From positions 1 through 64,000 of the forward strand of contig JAJPHM010000077.1 of the NCBI GenBank assembly GCA_021325295.1: a stretch of 64,000 nt of DNA, written 5' to 3'. Source of the DNA: Nitrososphaeraceae archaeon. Its GTDB lineage: Archaea; Thermoproteota; Nitrososphaeria; Nitrososphaerales; Nitrososphaeraceae. Made by a program: the position numbers and the translations under genes. Position 1 is the stretch's first letter. Each line of letters starts with the position of its first letter. Shown piece after piece: positions 50,608 through 60,213 of the stretch. The notes under the pieces were generated by a model. It did not search any database and was not told where the DNA came from. It saw only the letters and a program-made list of their open reading frames with translations.

Positions 50608-51960
50608 TCAATTCTTGGCCGGAGCAAACAAACTTAACCACTTTTTACTGAGAAACAGGCTCGAGAAAACTATTGCTGCCGCTAGGCCCTCTATTATTGT
50701 AAAGGCATAGAATGGAAGTGCATAATTGGCTGCAAACAGCATGCCTCCGGCGATTACTCCGACAAACTTTGCCAGGTTCCCTGACGAGTCATAGACAGAA
50801 AAGACAACTGGCTGTTTTTGGCGCGGAGTGAGGTCTATCTGGAGGGCTTCGTGAGTAGAGAGATAGTGTATGCCGGTTGCCACCATAGCTAGCGAGATTG
50901 CCAATATCCCAAGAAATGAATGAACAAGTGTAAAGAGTGCAGGAAGAGGCGCTGTCATAGCAATAGAGAGCACGAGAACGGTCCTTTTGTCTAGTCTATC
51001 GGCTAGCATTCCGAGCGGCACTCTCAATATATTAGCCAAGATCACCTGGGCGCTGACAATTATGCCCCACTGCAGGCTGCTCAGCTTCACAATGTCGGTA
51101 GCATAAAAGATAAAGTATGAGCCCACTATCGAATTGGCCACAGTCACAAGTACAAATGCAGACATAATGGGTACAAGCACAGCAGGTATGCTTGCAACAT
51201 TTTTAAGGAATGCAACTGGCGCGCGTGATACTGACCGGAAAACTGCCACAAGAGAAGCTGCTGGCTTGGCTGGATCTGTGGAGACGAGAGGCTTTGGATA
51301 ATTCTCAGCATTGTGCAATAGAGTCTTATCTTCTCGCAAGAAACGAAATAGGATAAATGTTACACAAAATGACAGGCCTGCGGCAATCACTGCTGCGATT
51401 CTAAAACCCGGTACCGTTCCAAACACGCTTACAAGATAACCCCCAATTATTGGAGAAAACATGGAAGGCAGACTGCCAAAGAGCTGGTAGGTTGACAGCT
51501 GTGTGGCCCGCCTCTTTGCAGTAGTTGAATCGGCAACCATTTGTCTTCCTGAAGGCAGGCTTATACTTGCAGTAGCTGCCAGAACCATTATGATAGCCAA
51601 TACAAACCAATCTCTAGAAAAGTAGTAGCCAACGAGCGCAGCAGGAGCTGCAAGTGAACTTGCGGCCAGTATTCTGGTCGGCCGGTGTCTATGCACAACT
51701 GCTCCACCAATGATGGTAAAAAAGGTGCCGACAAGCAGTCCCATGGCAGTAACTATGCCATACTGTGGGATAGACCCTCCAAGTGAAGTAAAATAGATGG
51801 GAAGAAACGTCAACGCAATTCCGTTGAGGCTTCCAAGCGAGCCTGCCAGTGACATTATACCCAGATTTCCACGTGGGATTGCACCCAGCAAATATTGAAT
51901 GCGAGGATGCGACAGTCCAATTCTATGTCTCTGCATTTCTCCTTCAGACTGCTTTGTCAC
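50608..51960 (-). CDS. MFS transporter
   Basis: 450 residues with about 12 hydrophobic segments. The loop after helix 2 has VHRHRPTRILAASSLAA, close to the MFS signature, and the central loop (residues about 205-245) is cytoplasmic. MADRLDKRTVLVLSI in the second half is the repeat of the signature. General drug or metabolite exporter by fold; substrate unknown. Convergent with the PNGase gene. Confidence 0.9.
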   Translation of the reverse strand: MTKQSEGEMQRHRIGLSHPRIQYLLGAIPRGNLGIMSLAGSLGSLNGIALTFLPIYFTSLGGSIPQYGIVTAMGLLVGTFFTIIGGAVVHRHRPTRILAASSLAAPAALVGYYFSRDWFVLAIIMVLAATASISLPSGRQMVADSTTAKRRATQLSTYQLFGSLPSMFSPIIGGYLVSVFGTVPGFRIAAVIAAGLSFCVTFILFRFLREDKTLLHNAENYPKPLVSTDPAKPAASLVAVFRSVSRAPVAFLKNVASIPAVLVPIMSAFVLVTVANSIVGSYFIFYATDIVKLSSLQWGIIVSAQVILANILRVPLGMLADRLDKRTVLVLSIAMTAPLPALFTLVHSFLGILAISLAMVATGIHYLSTHEALQIDLTPRQKQPVVFSVYDSSGNLAKFVGVIAGGMLFAANYALPFYAFTIIEGLAAAIVFSSLFLSKKWLSLFAPAKN

Positions 51961-52107
51961 AATACTGGTCTTCTTGGATAAAAGCCCTTTTGTGTTCAGT
52001 CAGGACACAGTCTAAAGCGAAGATGGTAAAGTCAGTGCAGGAAGAGTTTGGCTCTGACACTTTACTGATGAAGGAATCGAGTAAGAAGGAGACGGAAGCC
52101 CCGCTAT

Positions 52108-52611
52108 TTATCTTCGTCTTGATCCTTTTTTGGACTTTTTCTTGGTTTTCAATGCTGGCGATTTGCGGCTAGATTTCTGAAGCTGCCTTTTTTGCAATTT
52201 TTCAATACTCGACAGCTGCCGTCTAATCTGTGCAAATTGCCTCTGCATATCCTTTGCATACTCCTGCATTGCTTTTATCTGCGCTGCAATCCTGTCTACG
52301 TTTTTGGCATGCTTTGGCAAAATCTCAACCATATTCAGAATTTTTTCAACCTGCTTTTGGTTGCGCTTTGTTCTTCTCAGCACTTGCGCGACCATAGCCT
52401 CCTGGTTTGAAATAGGCAGTATAGCAGTTTCGCTTCCAGCAGGTTGGATGGCACTGTCCTGCATACTCTTCTGCTGATCTGCTTGTTGATCCACATAGCT
52501 GTTTTCTGAACCCTGTATTGTTCGGGCCTCTGAATCTTGCCCCAGCGTGTCTTGATTATATACGGAATTTGATTCGGAGCCGCTTTCAAATGGACTGCCT
52601 GATGTCGTCAT
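52108..52611 (-). CDS. helical protein with basic tail
   Basis: About 167 residues from ATG 52611 (MTTSGSPFESGSES); CCTTTTAATTACC on the minus strand (52637-52649) is a box A 26-38 bases upstream, which supports this start over the frame opening at 52674. The first 60 residues are polar and disordered, then coiled coil (RRTKRNQKQVEKILNMV, VDRIAAQIKAMQEYAKDMQ) and a Lys/Arg-rich tail. May bind nucleic acid. Unknown function. Confidence 0.65.
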   Translation of the reverse strand: MTTSGSPFESGSESNSVYNQDTLGQDSEARTIQGSENSYVDQQADQQKSMQDSAIQPAGSETAILPISNQEAMVAQVLRRTKRNQKQVEKILNMVEILPKHAKNVDRIAAQIKAMQEYAKDMQRQFAQIRRQLSSIEKLQKRQLQKSSRKSPALKTKKKSKKGSRRR

Positions 52612-52876
52612 GCAAAATCTCTTCATTTTGGTAATTAAAAGGGTTTTTGTTTTTCTGTCTGTTTGCCTGAGCACGGTGACGGTATTTGGTTTGATACCAG
52701 ATGATAAAGTAAGGATAGGTTAGCCAGAGCGGAAACGACGATCGCAATAATACTCGTGTTTGCTGACTGTAGTATAGATATTATCTAGAGCTGAAAAACA
52801 AAAGTATACATGATGAGCAAAAGAAATTAACAAAGAGTATCTAAACCCAAGGCCAATTTAACAATCTGTAGATACA

Positions 52877-53389
52877 ATGTCAACCACAACCATAACCAAA
52901 CCATTACAGGGTCGCGACACAGTACAAGTTGGTTTGCACTTTCCTTTGAATACAGAGTCTGCCGGCAATCAGCAGAGGCAAGAGGTCTTTTCTGCCAATA
53001 CATTGCTTGTTGGCCAAAAGAGAGCAGGCCATTACCTTGCTCCTGCAATTTTGAGGCTAGAATCATCAGACAAGCTAGTCATTAGAGCAAGGGGAAGCCT
53101 GAATATCTCTACTGCTGTCGATGTAGCCGAGATTGTGAGGAAGAATATCAAAAACGTAATAGTAGAGTCTATACAGCTCGGAACAGAAGAGCTTGCTGAC
53201 AGTACACTTCAGATCAAGAGAAGGCTCTCATTCATTGAAATCCAGATCGCAAAGAATCAGGCTACAGCTGGTGTTTCTCAAGAGGAAACTGTAAAGAAAC
53301 CCAGCCAAGGCAAAAAGACAAAGACATCAGTGGCAAGAAAGCAAAACAAAAAGAAGAAAAAAGAGTCTCAGACAGGCGCTTCTGCCTGA
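52877..53389 (+). CDS. Alba-family DNA/RNA-binding protein
   Basis: 170 residues. The Alba core is at about 40-135: NTLLVGQKRAGHYLAPAIL, KLVIRARGSLNISTAVDVAE, IVRKNIKNVIVESIQLGTEE. A 35-residue N-terminal extension and a long Lys-rich tail (GKKTKTSVARKQNKKKKK) make it larger than the usual 90-residue Alba. It compacts chromatin or binds RNA. A second core-size Alba gene would be expected elsewhere; this one is the long variant. Confidence 0.92.
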   Translation: MSTTTITKPLQGRDTVQVGLHFPLNTESAGNQQRQEVFSANTLLVGQKRAGHYLAPAILRLESSDKLVIRARGSLNISTAVDVAEIVRKNIKNVIVESIQLGTEELADSTLQIKRRLSFIEIQIAKNQATAGVSQEETVKKPSQGKKTKTSVARKQNKKKKKESQTGASA

Positions 53390-53395
53390 CTAGAT

Positions 53396-54004
53396 TCACT
53401 TTTCTATTTTTGTCAGGCCCGAGACTATTGCTCTAACCGTTTCTACCCAAGCCCTCTTGTTTTCCTGTTCACTTAGTCCAAGCAACCTTGCTAGCATCAG
53501 GCCGTCATATAGCGAGATAAGACCAGATGCTATCGCCGCCAATTCTTCTATTCCATGATTAAAAAAACCGCGCTGAACATCAAGCTCCAATGACTGTACG
53601 ACCACGTCATGTATCTTTTTCCTGTGCTCTTGAAGTATGCTTTTGATCTTTGGGTTGCGCGTAGACTCGGCAATCATTTCAAAGAATACGCTTTCGCTTC
53701 CGCTCTCTGCCCTGCGATAATTGTCATAAAAGACTTCTGCATCAGAGATCAGGTCTTCTTTTTTCTTGAAAAGCATCGAAAGCTGCCTTTTAAGCTCTTC
53801 CAGCTTGTACTCACAGATGGCATAAAAGAGATCTTCTTTGCTCTTAAAGTACAGGTAAATAGTCCCCTTGCTTAGGTTCATTGTCCTTGCGATATCTTCC
53901 ATCTTTGTCCTGTCAAAGCCGGATCTGGAAAAGTTCTCTGCCGCGGCTTCTAGTATCTTGCTCCTAAGCTCTGTTTTATAGTGAGTTGTAACTTTTGGGC
54001 ACAA
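53396..54004 (-). CDS. TetR-family repressor
   Basis: 202 residues. HTH region: RSKILEAAAENFSRSGFDRT, TKMEDIARTMNLSKGTIYLYF, then KSKEDLFYAI, the standard TetR N-terminus. The rest is a helical ligand-binding domain. It directly follows the membrane-protein gene at 54005 and probably represses that operon through the inverted repeat at 55124-55143. The ligand is unknown. Confidence 0.92.
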   Translation of the reverse strand: MCPKVTTHYKTELRSKILEAAAENFSRSGFDRTKMEDIARTMNLSKGTIYLYFKSKEDLFYAICEYKLEELKRQLSMLFKKKEDLISDAEVFYDNYRRAESGSESVFFEMIAESTRNPKIKSILQEHRKKIHDVVVQSLELDVQRGFFNHGIEELAAIASGLISLYDGLMLARLLGLSEQENKRAWVETVRAIVSGLTKIEK

Positions 54005-55090
54005 CTAGGATTTCACTCTGCTGCCTATAGATCCTTCATCAATGCTCTTTGCTTCTGGCTGTCTTTCTCTCGCTATCCTCAAGATAATAATGCTGCCTAT
54101 TGCACCCATTGCGGCTGCTGGAGCAAGAGTCGCAGTCAGAACAGAGGGTAGCGTTGCCAGAAAACTTGGCAACCTATCAGCTACCGAGGCGTTCGGTGAT
54201 CCGAGTATATTCGCAAATGTCATAGGAAGTAGTGGATAGCATAGAATGTAGTATATAGAACCAATTATTGCTCCTGCCAGCAATTCTGACCTGCTATTCC
54301 TGCTAGTAGTAGGCAGAACTCCTGCAATGACCATCGGAACAGCTACGATCATATAGTATGGAAGAAAAGGTGTAAGAAGCTGGGATGGCAAAATATTTGC
54401 AAAGATATTCATGCCAACAAGTACAATTCCTGTGCTGATCGCACCAAGCTTACCTATAGTTCTGCGCGCTGCAACAAATACAATTGCACTCATCGCTGGA
54501 ATGACTGTTGTTGCAACGACCACTGCAAGGTCGGGATTTGGGTTAAAGTGGAAATGTATGCCATTTGAGATCGGAAGCGAAAACATGTAGGCGAACCATA
54601 TGGAAGAGAACCACAAAGAAGCAAAAGCCGGAACCAATGCTACTTTGGCTATTTTCCTGAACGACGGTACATGGTTTGACAGACGCCAAAGGCCGATTGG
54701 TGGCGCGATGGAATTTGTAAGAATACCGATAGCAAGTAAAAGATGAGGAGGGCTAAGGAGACCGTCAACCCCAAAGGCATTATGCCAGGCAAAGTCAGAC
54801 GGTCCTGCAACCATTTCAATTGCAGATCCTATTATCAGGATCTTGAACACAGTATTGAAAGGACTGCTCCAGCTGCGGAATCTTGATACAAATAATCGGC
54901 CACCAATCGCCGCAACGCCTGACAGAACAGCTCCAAAATACAGGATTGCATGAGACGGTGTGAAAAATGTCTCGGGTTTGAGCAAAATATGTGATGTTAC
55001 ATCCCAGCTTGCTCCACCTATCTGTAGAAAGGCAGCAGCAGTAGCCATCAGTACAAGAATAGCAAGAATTCGGGGCCTAGGCCCGGCCAT
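54005..55090 (-). CDS. polytopic membrane protein controlled by TetR
   Basis: 361 residues with about nine to ten hydrophobic helices, including RILAILVLMATAAAFLQIG, PSHAILYFGAVLSGVAAIGG and a last helix ATLAPAAAMGAIGSIIILR. A conserved-looking sequence, GASWDVTSHILLKPETFFTP, follows helix 1, and HFHFNPNPD (mid-chain) has potential metal-binding histidines. It may be a transporter or membrane enzyme; I do not recognise the family. Its ATG sits 24-35 bases below a box A (55114-55125). Confidence 0.8.
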   Translation of the reverse strand: MAGPRPRILAILVLMATAAAFLQIGGASWDVTSHILLKPETFFTPSHAILYFGAVLSGVAAIGGRLFVSRFRSWSSPFNTVFKILIIGSAIEMVAGPSDFAWHNAFGVDGLLSPPHLLLAIGILTNSIAPPIGLWRLSNHVPSFRKIAKVALVPAFASLWFSSIWFAYMFSLPISNGIHFHFNPNPDLAVVVATTVIPAMSAIVFVAARRTIGKLGAISTGIVLVGMNIFANILPSQLLTPFLPYYMIVAVPMVIAGVLPTTSRNSRSELLAGAIIGSIYYILCYPLLPMTFANILGSPNASVADRLPSFLATLPSVLTATLAPAAAMGAIGSIIILRIARERQPEAKSIDEGSIGSRVKS

Positions 55091-55113
55091 GGGTTATAGA
55101 ACCAAACAGTTTC

Positions 55114-55143
55114 TAATAAATATAACTGACCCATCAGTCAGTT
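55114..55143 (-). promoter_or_regulatory. box A and TetR-type operator
   Basis: Minus strand: TTATATTTATTA (55114-55125) is the box A. Directly upstream, overlapping by two bases, is AACTGAC-CCATCA-GTCAGTT (55124-55143), perfect seven-base arms with a six-base spacer. A TetR dimer bound there would hinder TBP/TFB. It controls the 54005-TetR operon. Confidence 0.75.
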
Positions 55144-55307
55144 TTGCCAAGAGGCTTGTGGGCCATAGTCTAGAAACAGTCTGTCGTCGAGCGGCAGTAT
55201 AGACGATTTTAATGAAATGATAACCAAAGGCCGATGAAAAGCCCAAGAAAATAAAATCACAATCCTAAAAACAAACTCTTGATTTACATGTAGAGAGAGA
55301 ATCGAAT

Positions 55308-56009
55308 GTGAGCGCTCAGAACCATTTCTGGGTAGGGTCCCTATGTTATGCTAATGCGCGTGGAAGTCCCACATTTCCGGGTTTTGTCATTGCTACAACC
55401 GATATCATAAAGCCAGTTGAAGATCTTGGCAATAATATCCCTGACAGGTCTTGGATGCTCTATCTTTTGGAGCTTTTCAACCAGCAGAATATCGCAGTTG
55501 AGCTAAATTTGATCTGCGAGTTCAATGACAAAAATAATTTCTGGGCTATTTATTCTGGTGTAAACCAGTACAGATTCACAAAGGTTCTGCCTATAGTTGG
55601 GCATTCATACCATAGGCAGATCGTAATGTTCAATCATACTGGAATAATCCAGTATTCAGTTAGAGATCTTGGTACAGGTGAATCTGAAACATTTGAGTTG
55701 AAGTTGCCGTATCAAAGCCAGTTTTATGGTATAAATAATTTCACCGGCATTGAATGGTGGAATCGGTCAGGAGACAAGCCTTTCCCTTTGCGCTACAAGG
55801 TCGAGATTTCCCAGTTAATGTACGGCCAAGGTTCATTTGATGATCCAGATTCTGTTACGTTCAGACCCTTCAACATACTTGTCCCAAACAGCGAGAATTC
55901 GGTAGCCGCCTATCCCGTTGCCTTTGAACCTGTCCGGATCGTAGATGGCTATATTTCGTATATTGTCGGCTCAGGCAACTGTCATCAAGGTCCAAGATTC
56001 TACAGCTAG
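55308..56009 (+). CDS. hypothetical beta-rich protein
   Basis: 233 residues from GTG 55308. No signal peptide. Long beta-like stretches with many aromatic residues (HFWVGSLCYANARG, FWAIYSGVNQYRFTKVLP, QIVMFNHTGIIQYSVRD, FTGIEWWNRSG, PFPLRYKVEISQLMYG). The alternation suggests a beta-sandwich (lectin/concanavalin-like), possibly carbohydrate-binding. I do not recognise a family. Isolated gene. Confidence 0.65.
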   Translation: MSAQNHFWVGSLCYANARGSPTFPGFVIATTDIIKPVEDLGNNIPDRSWMLYLLELFNQQNIAVELNLICEFNDKNNFWAIYSGVNQYRFTKVLPIVGHSYHRQIVMFNHTGIIQYSVRDLGTGESETFELKLPYQSQFYGINNFTGIEWWNRSGDKPFPLRYKVEISQLMYGQGSFDDPDSVTFRPFNILVPNSENSVAAYPVAFEPVRIVDGYISYIVGSGNCHQGPRFYS

Positions 56010-56118
56010 GAGCAAGTCTCTACTGCCCAGACTGCAAAATAATAGAGATAGGGAAATGTAATTGGCAGCCGAAATTTGAATTGTCTAGATAAATGATCTG
56101 TCGAAATCCGGTCCAATA

Positions 56119-56619
56119 TCAGGTCTGCGACGTCTGCTTATTGGTTCTAAGGCTGACGCTTTCGCTGTTGGCATCATATTTTAGTATCAACGCCTGCCTG
56201 CCCCATTCTATTATCCAATTAAAGTCGCCAGTTGGGTCTTGGCTTGAAGCAGACAATGTATCTTCTTTTGATAGAAAATCGACAATATCCTGCTTTGTTA
56301 CGCTGTCCTTGCCGCTTTGCTTTATTAGATCAATAATTTTTCTGAAAGCTTCAAGGTCGGAAATCATATCGCGCAGAATCTTTTTTTTCACTTTTGGACT
56401 TGCCGCGATAAGAAGATGACCCTTTTCTGTCAGAGCAACATCGCCTGAATCAACCTTTATCAGCCCAAGCATCTCGCCCGATTCCAGTATCGGCAAAAGA
56501 TCGTCGAGCTGCAGACCCTGCCTTGATGCAATGCTAACTACATCAGACTTGCCTCCACCATCATCTAGAACCTCAAGAAAACCTATCAAAACACCATAGT
56601 GAACCTTCGGAATATTCAA
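56119..56619 (-). CDS. AAA-associated C-terminal domain protein of the ABC operon
   Basis: 166 residues. The pattern KVHYGVLIGFLEVLDDGGGK, QGLQLDDLLPILESGEMLGLI, VALTEKGHLLIAASPKVKKK corresponds to the AAA-associated domain (PF09821-type) that in many bacteria is fused to the C-terminus of nitrate/taurine-type ABC ATPases. Here it is a separate protein downstream of the ATPase and probably regulates it. Soluble. Confidence 0.75.
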   Translation of the reverse strand: MNIPKVHYGVLIGFLEVLDDGGGKSDVVSIASRQGLQLDDLLPILESGEMLGLIKVDSGDVALTEKGHLLIAASPKVKKKILRDMISDLEAFRKIIDLIKQSGKDSVTKQDIVDFLSKEDTLSASSQDPTGDFNWIIEWGRQALILKYDANSESVSLRTNKQTSQT

Positions 56620-56858
56620 GTCCGTATATTCTCCTTCGATATTGCAATCGCATTTCTACATTGTCGCTTGAATACAGCATACAGAGTCTGAATGTAACAG
56701 TTGTTCCATGTGACCATGGAGCATAATGTGCAGAGTGAGTCATCTACTGGTGGATATCTCAATTATTTATACCAGTAACTGGCAATTGCCGTTGATTTAA
56801 GTCTTAGTTCCTCTGCAACAAGGCGGCAAAGTGACTGGATTTCCCGGCCCTCTGCATG
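56620..56858. other. gap inside the ABC region
   Basis: 240 bases with no gene. It separates the ATPase stop from the AAA-associated protein, so the latter may have its own promoter. Confidence 0.35.
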
Positions 56859-57779
56859 TTATGCAATAAGGGTAGTTATCTGATCGACATATTCATAAAG
56901 AAGCTTGTCTCGCTTTTCACGAGGGCGGGGTATATTGATCGGTATCTCATGGGTAGTGGTTCCGGGCCTGTGGCTCATTATGATTACCCTGTCTGAAAGA
57001 TAAACGGCTTCCTCAATATTATGCGTGACCATTACCACAACCTCCGGTGTCGTGAACTTGTTGCTCCATACCTTGAGAACTTCTTCCCTCAAAGCTTCCG
57101 CCGTCAGGGGGTCAAGAGCAGAAAATGGTTCATCCATCAACAGTATCTCAGGGTCAGTAGCAAGAGCTCTGGCTATCCCTACTCTTTGTTTCATCCCCCC
57201 AGAAAGCTCGCGGGGGTATGCATCTTCAAAGCCATCTAGACCGACCTCTTGGATTATCTGAAGGCTTTTTTGCTTTCTTTGTTCTTTTGATATGTGAAGT
57301 GATTCTAATCCAAATTCCACATTTTCAAGAACAGTAAGCCAAGGGAAAAGTCCAAACGATTGAAACACCATCGCCATATAGGGGTTCACATGGCCTTTGG
57401 CATCTTCTCCTTTAAATAGAACTTCGCCACTGGTGTATGAATCAAGGCCCATCATTATTCTGAGCAAAGTGGACTTGCCGCAGCCAGATGGTCCTACTAT
57501 TGAAATAAACTCGTTCTTATTTATCGACAGATTTACGTTCTTGAGCACAAGATTTTTCTTGCCGTGGATATCGATATACTCCTTCGAAACATTGCGAATT
57601 TCAAGGATAGGGCTTGAGCTTCTCTCCAGTTGAGTATCATATCCTGTATCAATTTCGTCAGCACCGGTAACCTCCGATTCTATCCCCAAGACTCCTTTGC
57701 CAGCGACATTAGCATCAAGTTTGGTGTCTATTGGCGAAGTATGAGGTACACTGGATTTGTCGCTCAAGCTTACCACCAT
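56859..57779 (-). CDS. ABC transporter ATPase, nitrate/sulfonate/taurine type
   Basis: 306 residues. A non-conserved 57-residue N-terminus precedes the ATPase: Walker A GPSGCGKST (96-104), Q-loop VFQSFGLFPWLTV (138-150), signature LSGGMKQRVGIARAL (192-206), Walker B EILLMDEPFSALDP (211-224), and H-loop VTHNIEEAVY. This is the NitT/TauT-like class. Energises the permease at 57881. No substrate-binding protein is adjacent. Confidence 0.93.
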   Translation of the reverse strand: MVVSLSDKSSVPHTSPIDTKLDANVAGKGVLGIESEVTGADEIDTGYDTQLERSSSPILEIRNVSKEYIDIHGKKNLVLKNVNLSINKNEFISIVGPSGCGKSTLLRIMMGLDSYTSGEVLFKGEDAKGHVNPYMAMVFQSFGLFPWLTVLENVEFGLESLHISKEQRKQKSLQIIQEVGLDGFEDAYPRELSGGMKQRVGIARALATDPEILLMDEPFSALDPLTAEALREEVLKVWSNKFTTPEVVVMVTHNIEEAVYLSDRVIIMSHRPGTTTHEIPINIPRPREKRDKLLYEYVDQITTLIA

Positions 57780-57880
57780 ATATTTGCTGTAATATGATTG
57801 CTACAAACTGCTGTAATATAACTTCTAAAATGGTAATGGGCTGAAAGAGTCTAGTCAGAGATGGTCGTAAATTTGATTGG

Positions 57881-59800
57881 CTATCCGCTCATGCTGTATT
57901 TTTGCACGACCTTCTTGTAAAACCTGCGCCATACGATGCGGTTCACAGTGACAATCACTACCACCATCACTGCAACAATGAGAAGGATAAGTACAGTATT
58001 TCCCAGATCATAAGCAGCGGTGTCAAGAAGGGAACCAATCCCCAGAACAGAATAGGTCTTGTTTCCAAAAACAAGGTATTCCGACACTATTAGCGAGTTC
58101 CAGCCGCCACCCCATGCGGTAATGCTGCCAGTGATAAACGACGGATATATTGATGGGAAAAGTACCCTCCGGACGTACTGGCCGCGACTGACGCGGAACG
58201 CCTTTGCTGCCTCTTCTATATCTCCAGATATGGACCTGACTCCGCCGATAAGATTGAATAGCATGTACCATTGCATTCCAGTCAGTATCAACAGTATTGA
58301 CGGAAACTCCAGGCCGCCCGGAACATAATTGACCAGTATAGCCATAAACGGAAAGAATGCAGTTGCAGGAATAGAAGCAAATGTCTGAAACACTGGCATA
58401 ATCCTGTTAAATTTCGGGTCGCGAGCAATCTTGATTGCCACAGGGATTGTCCACGCTAATGTTATCAAATAAGCCGCTGCCAGCCTAAAGTATGACAGTA
58501 TAAGCGCAAGTGGTATCTGAAGAACTATTTTTCTGGCAGTCGGATCGCTGTACAGCGAAACGTACATCTGTACAAGCGCATAAAACGACTTGGTTATCGT
58601 CCCGCTTTCCAGCACTATAACTGATATAACAAATGCTGCAATTACAGGCAGGACTACCCATTTGAATAGCCTGATATTTCCTTCGATATCAAACCATTTG
58701 TGAGCGCGGGGGAATACCTTCTGTTCAAATAAATACATTGAATCTTCTATGGCTTCAATCAGTTTTGCTGACCTTTCATGGATAACCGGCCTTGGGTACC
58801 TTATGAGAAAATCTGACAGCTGCACTAAAGGCAGGGTAACCCTGCGGCCTGAAAGCCTCGCAACCCTACCTGTTGCAGATGCTGCCGAATACTCGTATTT
58901 GAAGCGGTTGGCGTATGATTCAAGCGGCCTCCAGAATAGAAAGTCTATAATAAGTATGACCCCGACAAGAACTGCAAGAGTAACCAGAGCCTGCACATAG
59001 AGGCCTGCCGAAACTGAAGTGGCCAGCAGGCTGCCAAGCCCTGGGAGAGTATATGTCTTTGAGCCAAGAGAAATAATTTCGGCGGCCGTGAGGAAGTACC
59101 ATCCGCCTGCCCACGACATAATGCTATTATAAATTAGTTTTGGCGTGCTTGCAGGTAAATACAGTCTTCTGAATAGGAGCAAAGGGTTAGCCCGGAATGC
59201 TCTGACAGTTTCCTGCAATTCTGATGGAATTGAGAGGACAGATTCGTATACTGAGAAGATCATGTTCCATACCATGCTTGTAAAAATAAGAAAAACTGCA
59301 GCAAGTTCTATACCCACAGGGCTCCCATTAAAAACAGTTATGAAAAATGTAACTGCGGCTGGGAAAAACCCCAGTATTGGAACTGATTGGAGTATATCCA
59401 CTATTGGAATAACTATTTTGGAAAAAGTAGGCTTGAGTGCTGCAGTAATACCTACTACAATAGCAACAACAAAAGACAATCCCAGAGCCAGAAACATTCT
59501 GTATATAGAAGTAAACGAGTCAAATACAAGATCAGCCACATTTATGGAAAGAGTATGTTGGTTACCAGATGAAAGGCCCTGGCCTGAACTGTCTGTTGCA
59601 TAAGCAGTTGGAATGAAATACTGGCTCCATTGTCCTGTCATAGAAGAATTGCTTGCAAAATGATACCCTGCTAGCTCAATACAAAATGTTAAAAGCAGAA
59701 GAGCAGTAACAGCCTGTATCAGAGGACGGTTTCCTGCTAGAAGTGGATTGAAACACTTGGCCTTTGTACAAGAGGACGGATATATCTTGCCAAGCCGCAA
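57881..59800 (-). CDS. duplicated ABC permease, nitrate/taurine type
   Basis: 639 residues containing two full permease domains in one chain. First half: signal-like helix at about 30-50, then EAA loop ELQETVRAFRANPLLLFRRL near residue 210. Second half: EAA loop DIEEAAKAFRVSRGQYVRRV near residue 540. Each half has about five to six helices. The soluble loops contact two copies of the ATPase. The fused form is known in archaea (COG4986-type anion transport). The anion is unknown; nitrate, sulfonate or similar is possible. Confidence 0.9.
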   Translation of the reverse strand: MRLGKIYPSSCTKAKCFNPLLAGNRPLIQAVTALLLLTFCIELAGYHFASNSSMTGQWSQYFIPTAYATDSSGQGLSSGNQHTLSINVADLVFDSFTSIYRMFLALGLSFVVAIVVGITAALKPTFSKIVIPIVDILQSVPILGFFPAAVTFFITVFNGSPVGIELAAVFLIFTSMVWNMIFSVYESVLSIPSELQETVRAFRANPLLLFRRLYLPASTPKLIYNSIMSWAGGWYFLTAAEIISLGSKTYTLPGLGSLLATSVSAGLYVQALVTLAVLVGVILIIDFLFWRPLESYANRFKYEYSAASATGRVARLSGRRVTLPLVQLSDFLIRYPRPVIHERSAKLIEAIEDSMYLFEQKVFPRAHKWFDIEGNIRLFKWVVLPVIAAFVISVIVLESGTITKSFYALVQMYVSLYSDPTARKIVLQIPLALILSYFRLAAAYLITLAWTIPVAIKIARDPKFNRIMPVFQTFASIPATAFFPFMAILVNYVPGGLEFPSILLILTGMQWYMLFNLIGGVRSISGDIEEAAKAFRVSRGQYVRRVLFPSIYPSFITGSITAWGGGWNSLIVSEYLVFGNKTYSVLGIGSLLDTAAYDLGNTVLILLIVAVMVVVIVTVNRIVWRRFYKKVVQKYSMSG

Positions 59801-59954
59801 CTAGCAATCAGCCCGCAAAGGACTGCGAGCATGCTGAATAAATGTTTATGAGCTTTGCATAATGGATGCCTCACCCCCTATGCTATTTTCCTTCATATAA
59901 CAGCAAGGAGCTGGAATATGACTCCGAAAGTGATAATAACGATGGAGCGGGAAG
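59801..59954. other. short gap upstream of permease
   Basis: About 150 bases; A/T-rich enough for promoters on both strands. No gene. Confidence 0.3.
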
Positions 59955-60086
59955 ATGGATATGTTTACCATATCGTCAGCTCCACTGGTTGACCTCGGTA
60001 TCGGGACATTAATAGTGGCATTCACATCGAGTATCACCTATGGCATAATCAAGAGATTTAGAGCTGGAAGAAAGCATTCTTTCTAG
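59955..60086 (+). CDS. 43-residue single-helix membrane protein
   Basis: Starts MDMFTISSAPLVDLGIGTLI; one hydrophobic segment (LVDLGIGTLIVAFTSSITYGII) followed by a basic tail (KRFRAGRKHSF), a standard N-out/C-in anchor. Too short for most ORF lists. Plausible real small protein; function unknown. Confidence 0.45.
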   Translation: MDMFTISSAPLVDLGIGTLIVAFTSSITYGIIKRFRAGRKHSF

Positions 60087-60213
60087 CCTCAGTTTTGCGT
60101 CAATATTTGCCATAGTTATCTATTTTTTGGGTTAACGGGACCAAAAGTGGATTGCAATATACGTGTTGAGATAAAAGGACTTTCATTGTATAGTAAGAAG
60201 CTTCACGTAGAAT

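Noticed and set aside
52021-52172. Small hydrophobic plus-strand protein with a C-terminal helix
   Set aside because: Its hydrophobic part is the complement of the Lys-rich tail of the 52108 gene, so the apparent membrane helix is an artefact of AAA/TTT codons.
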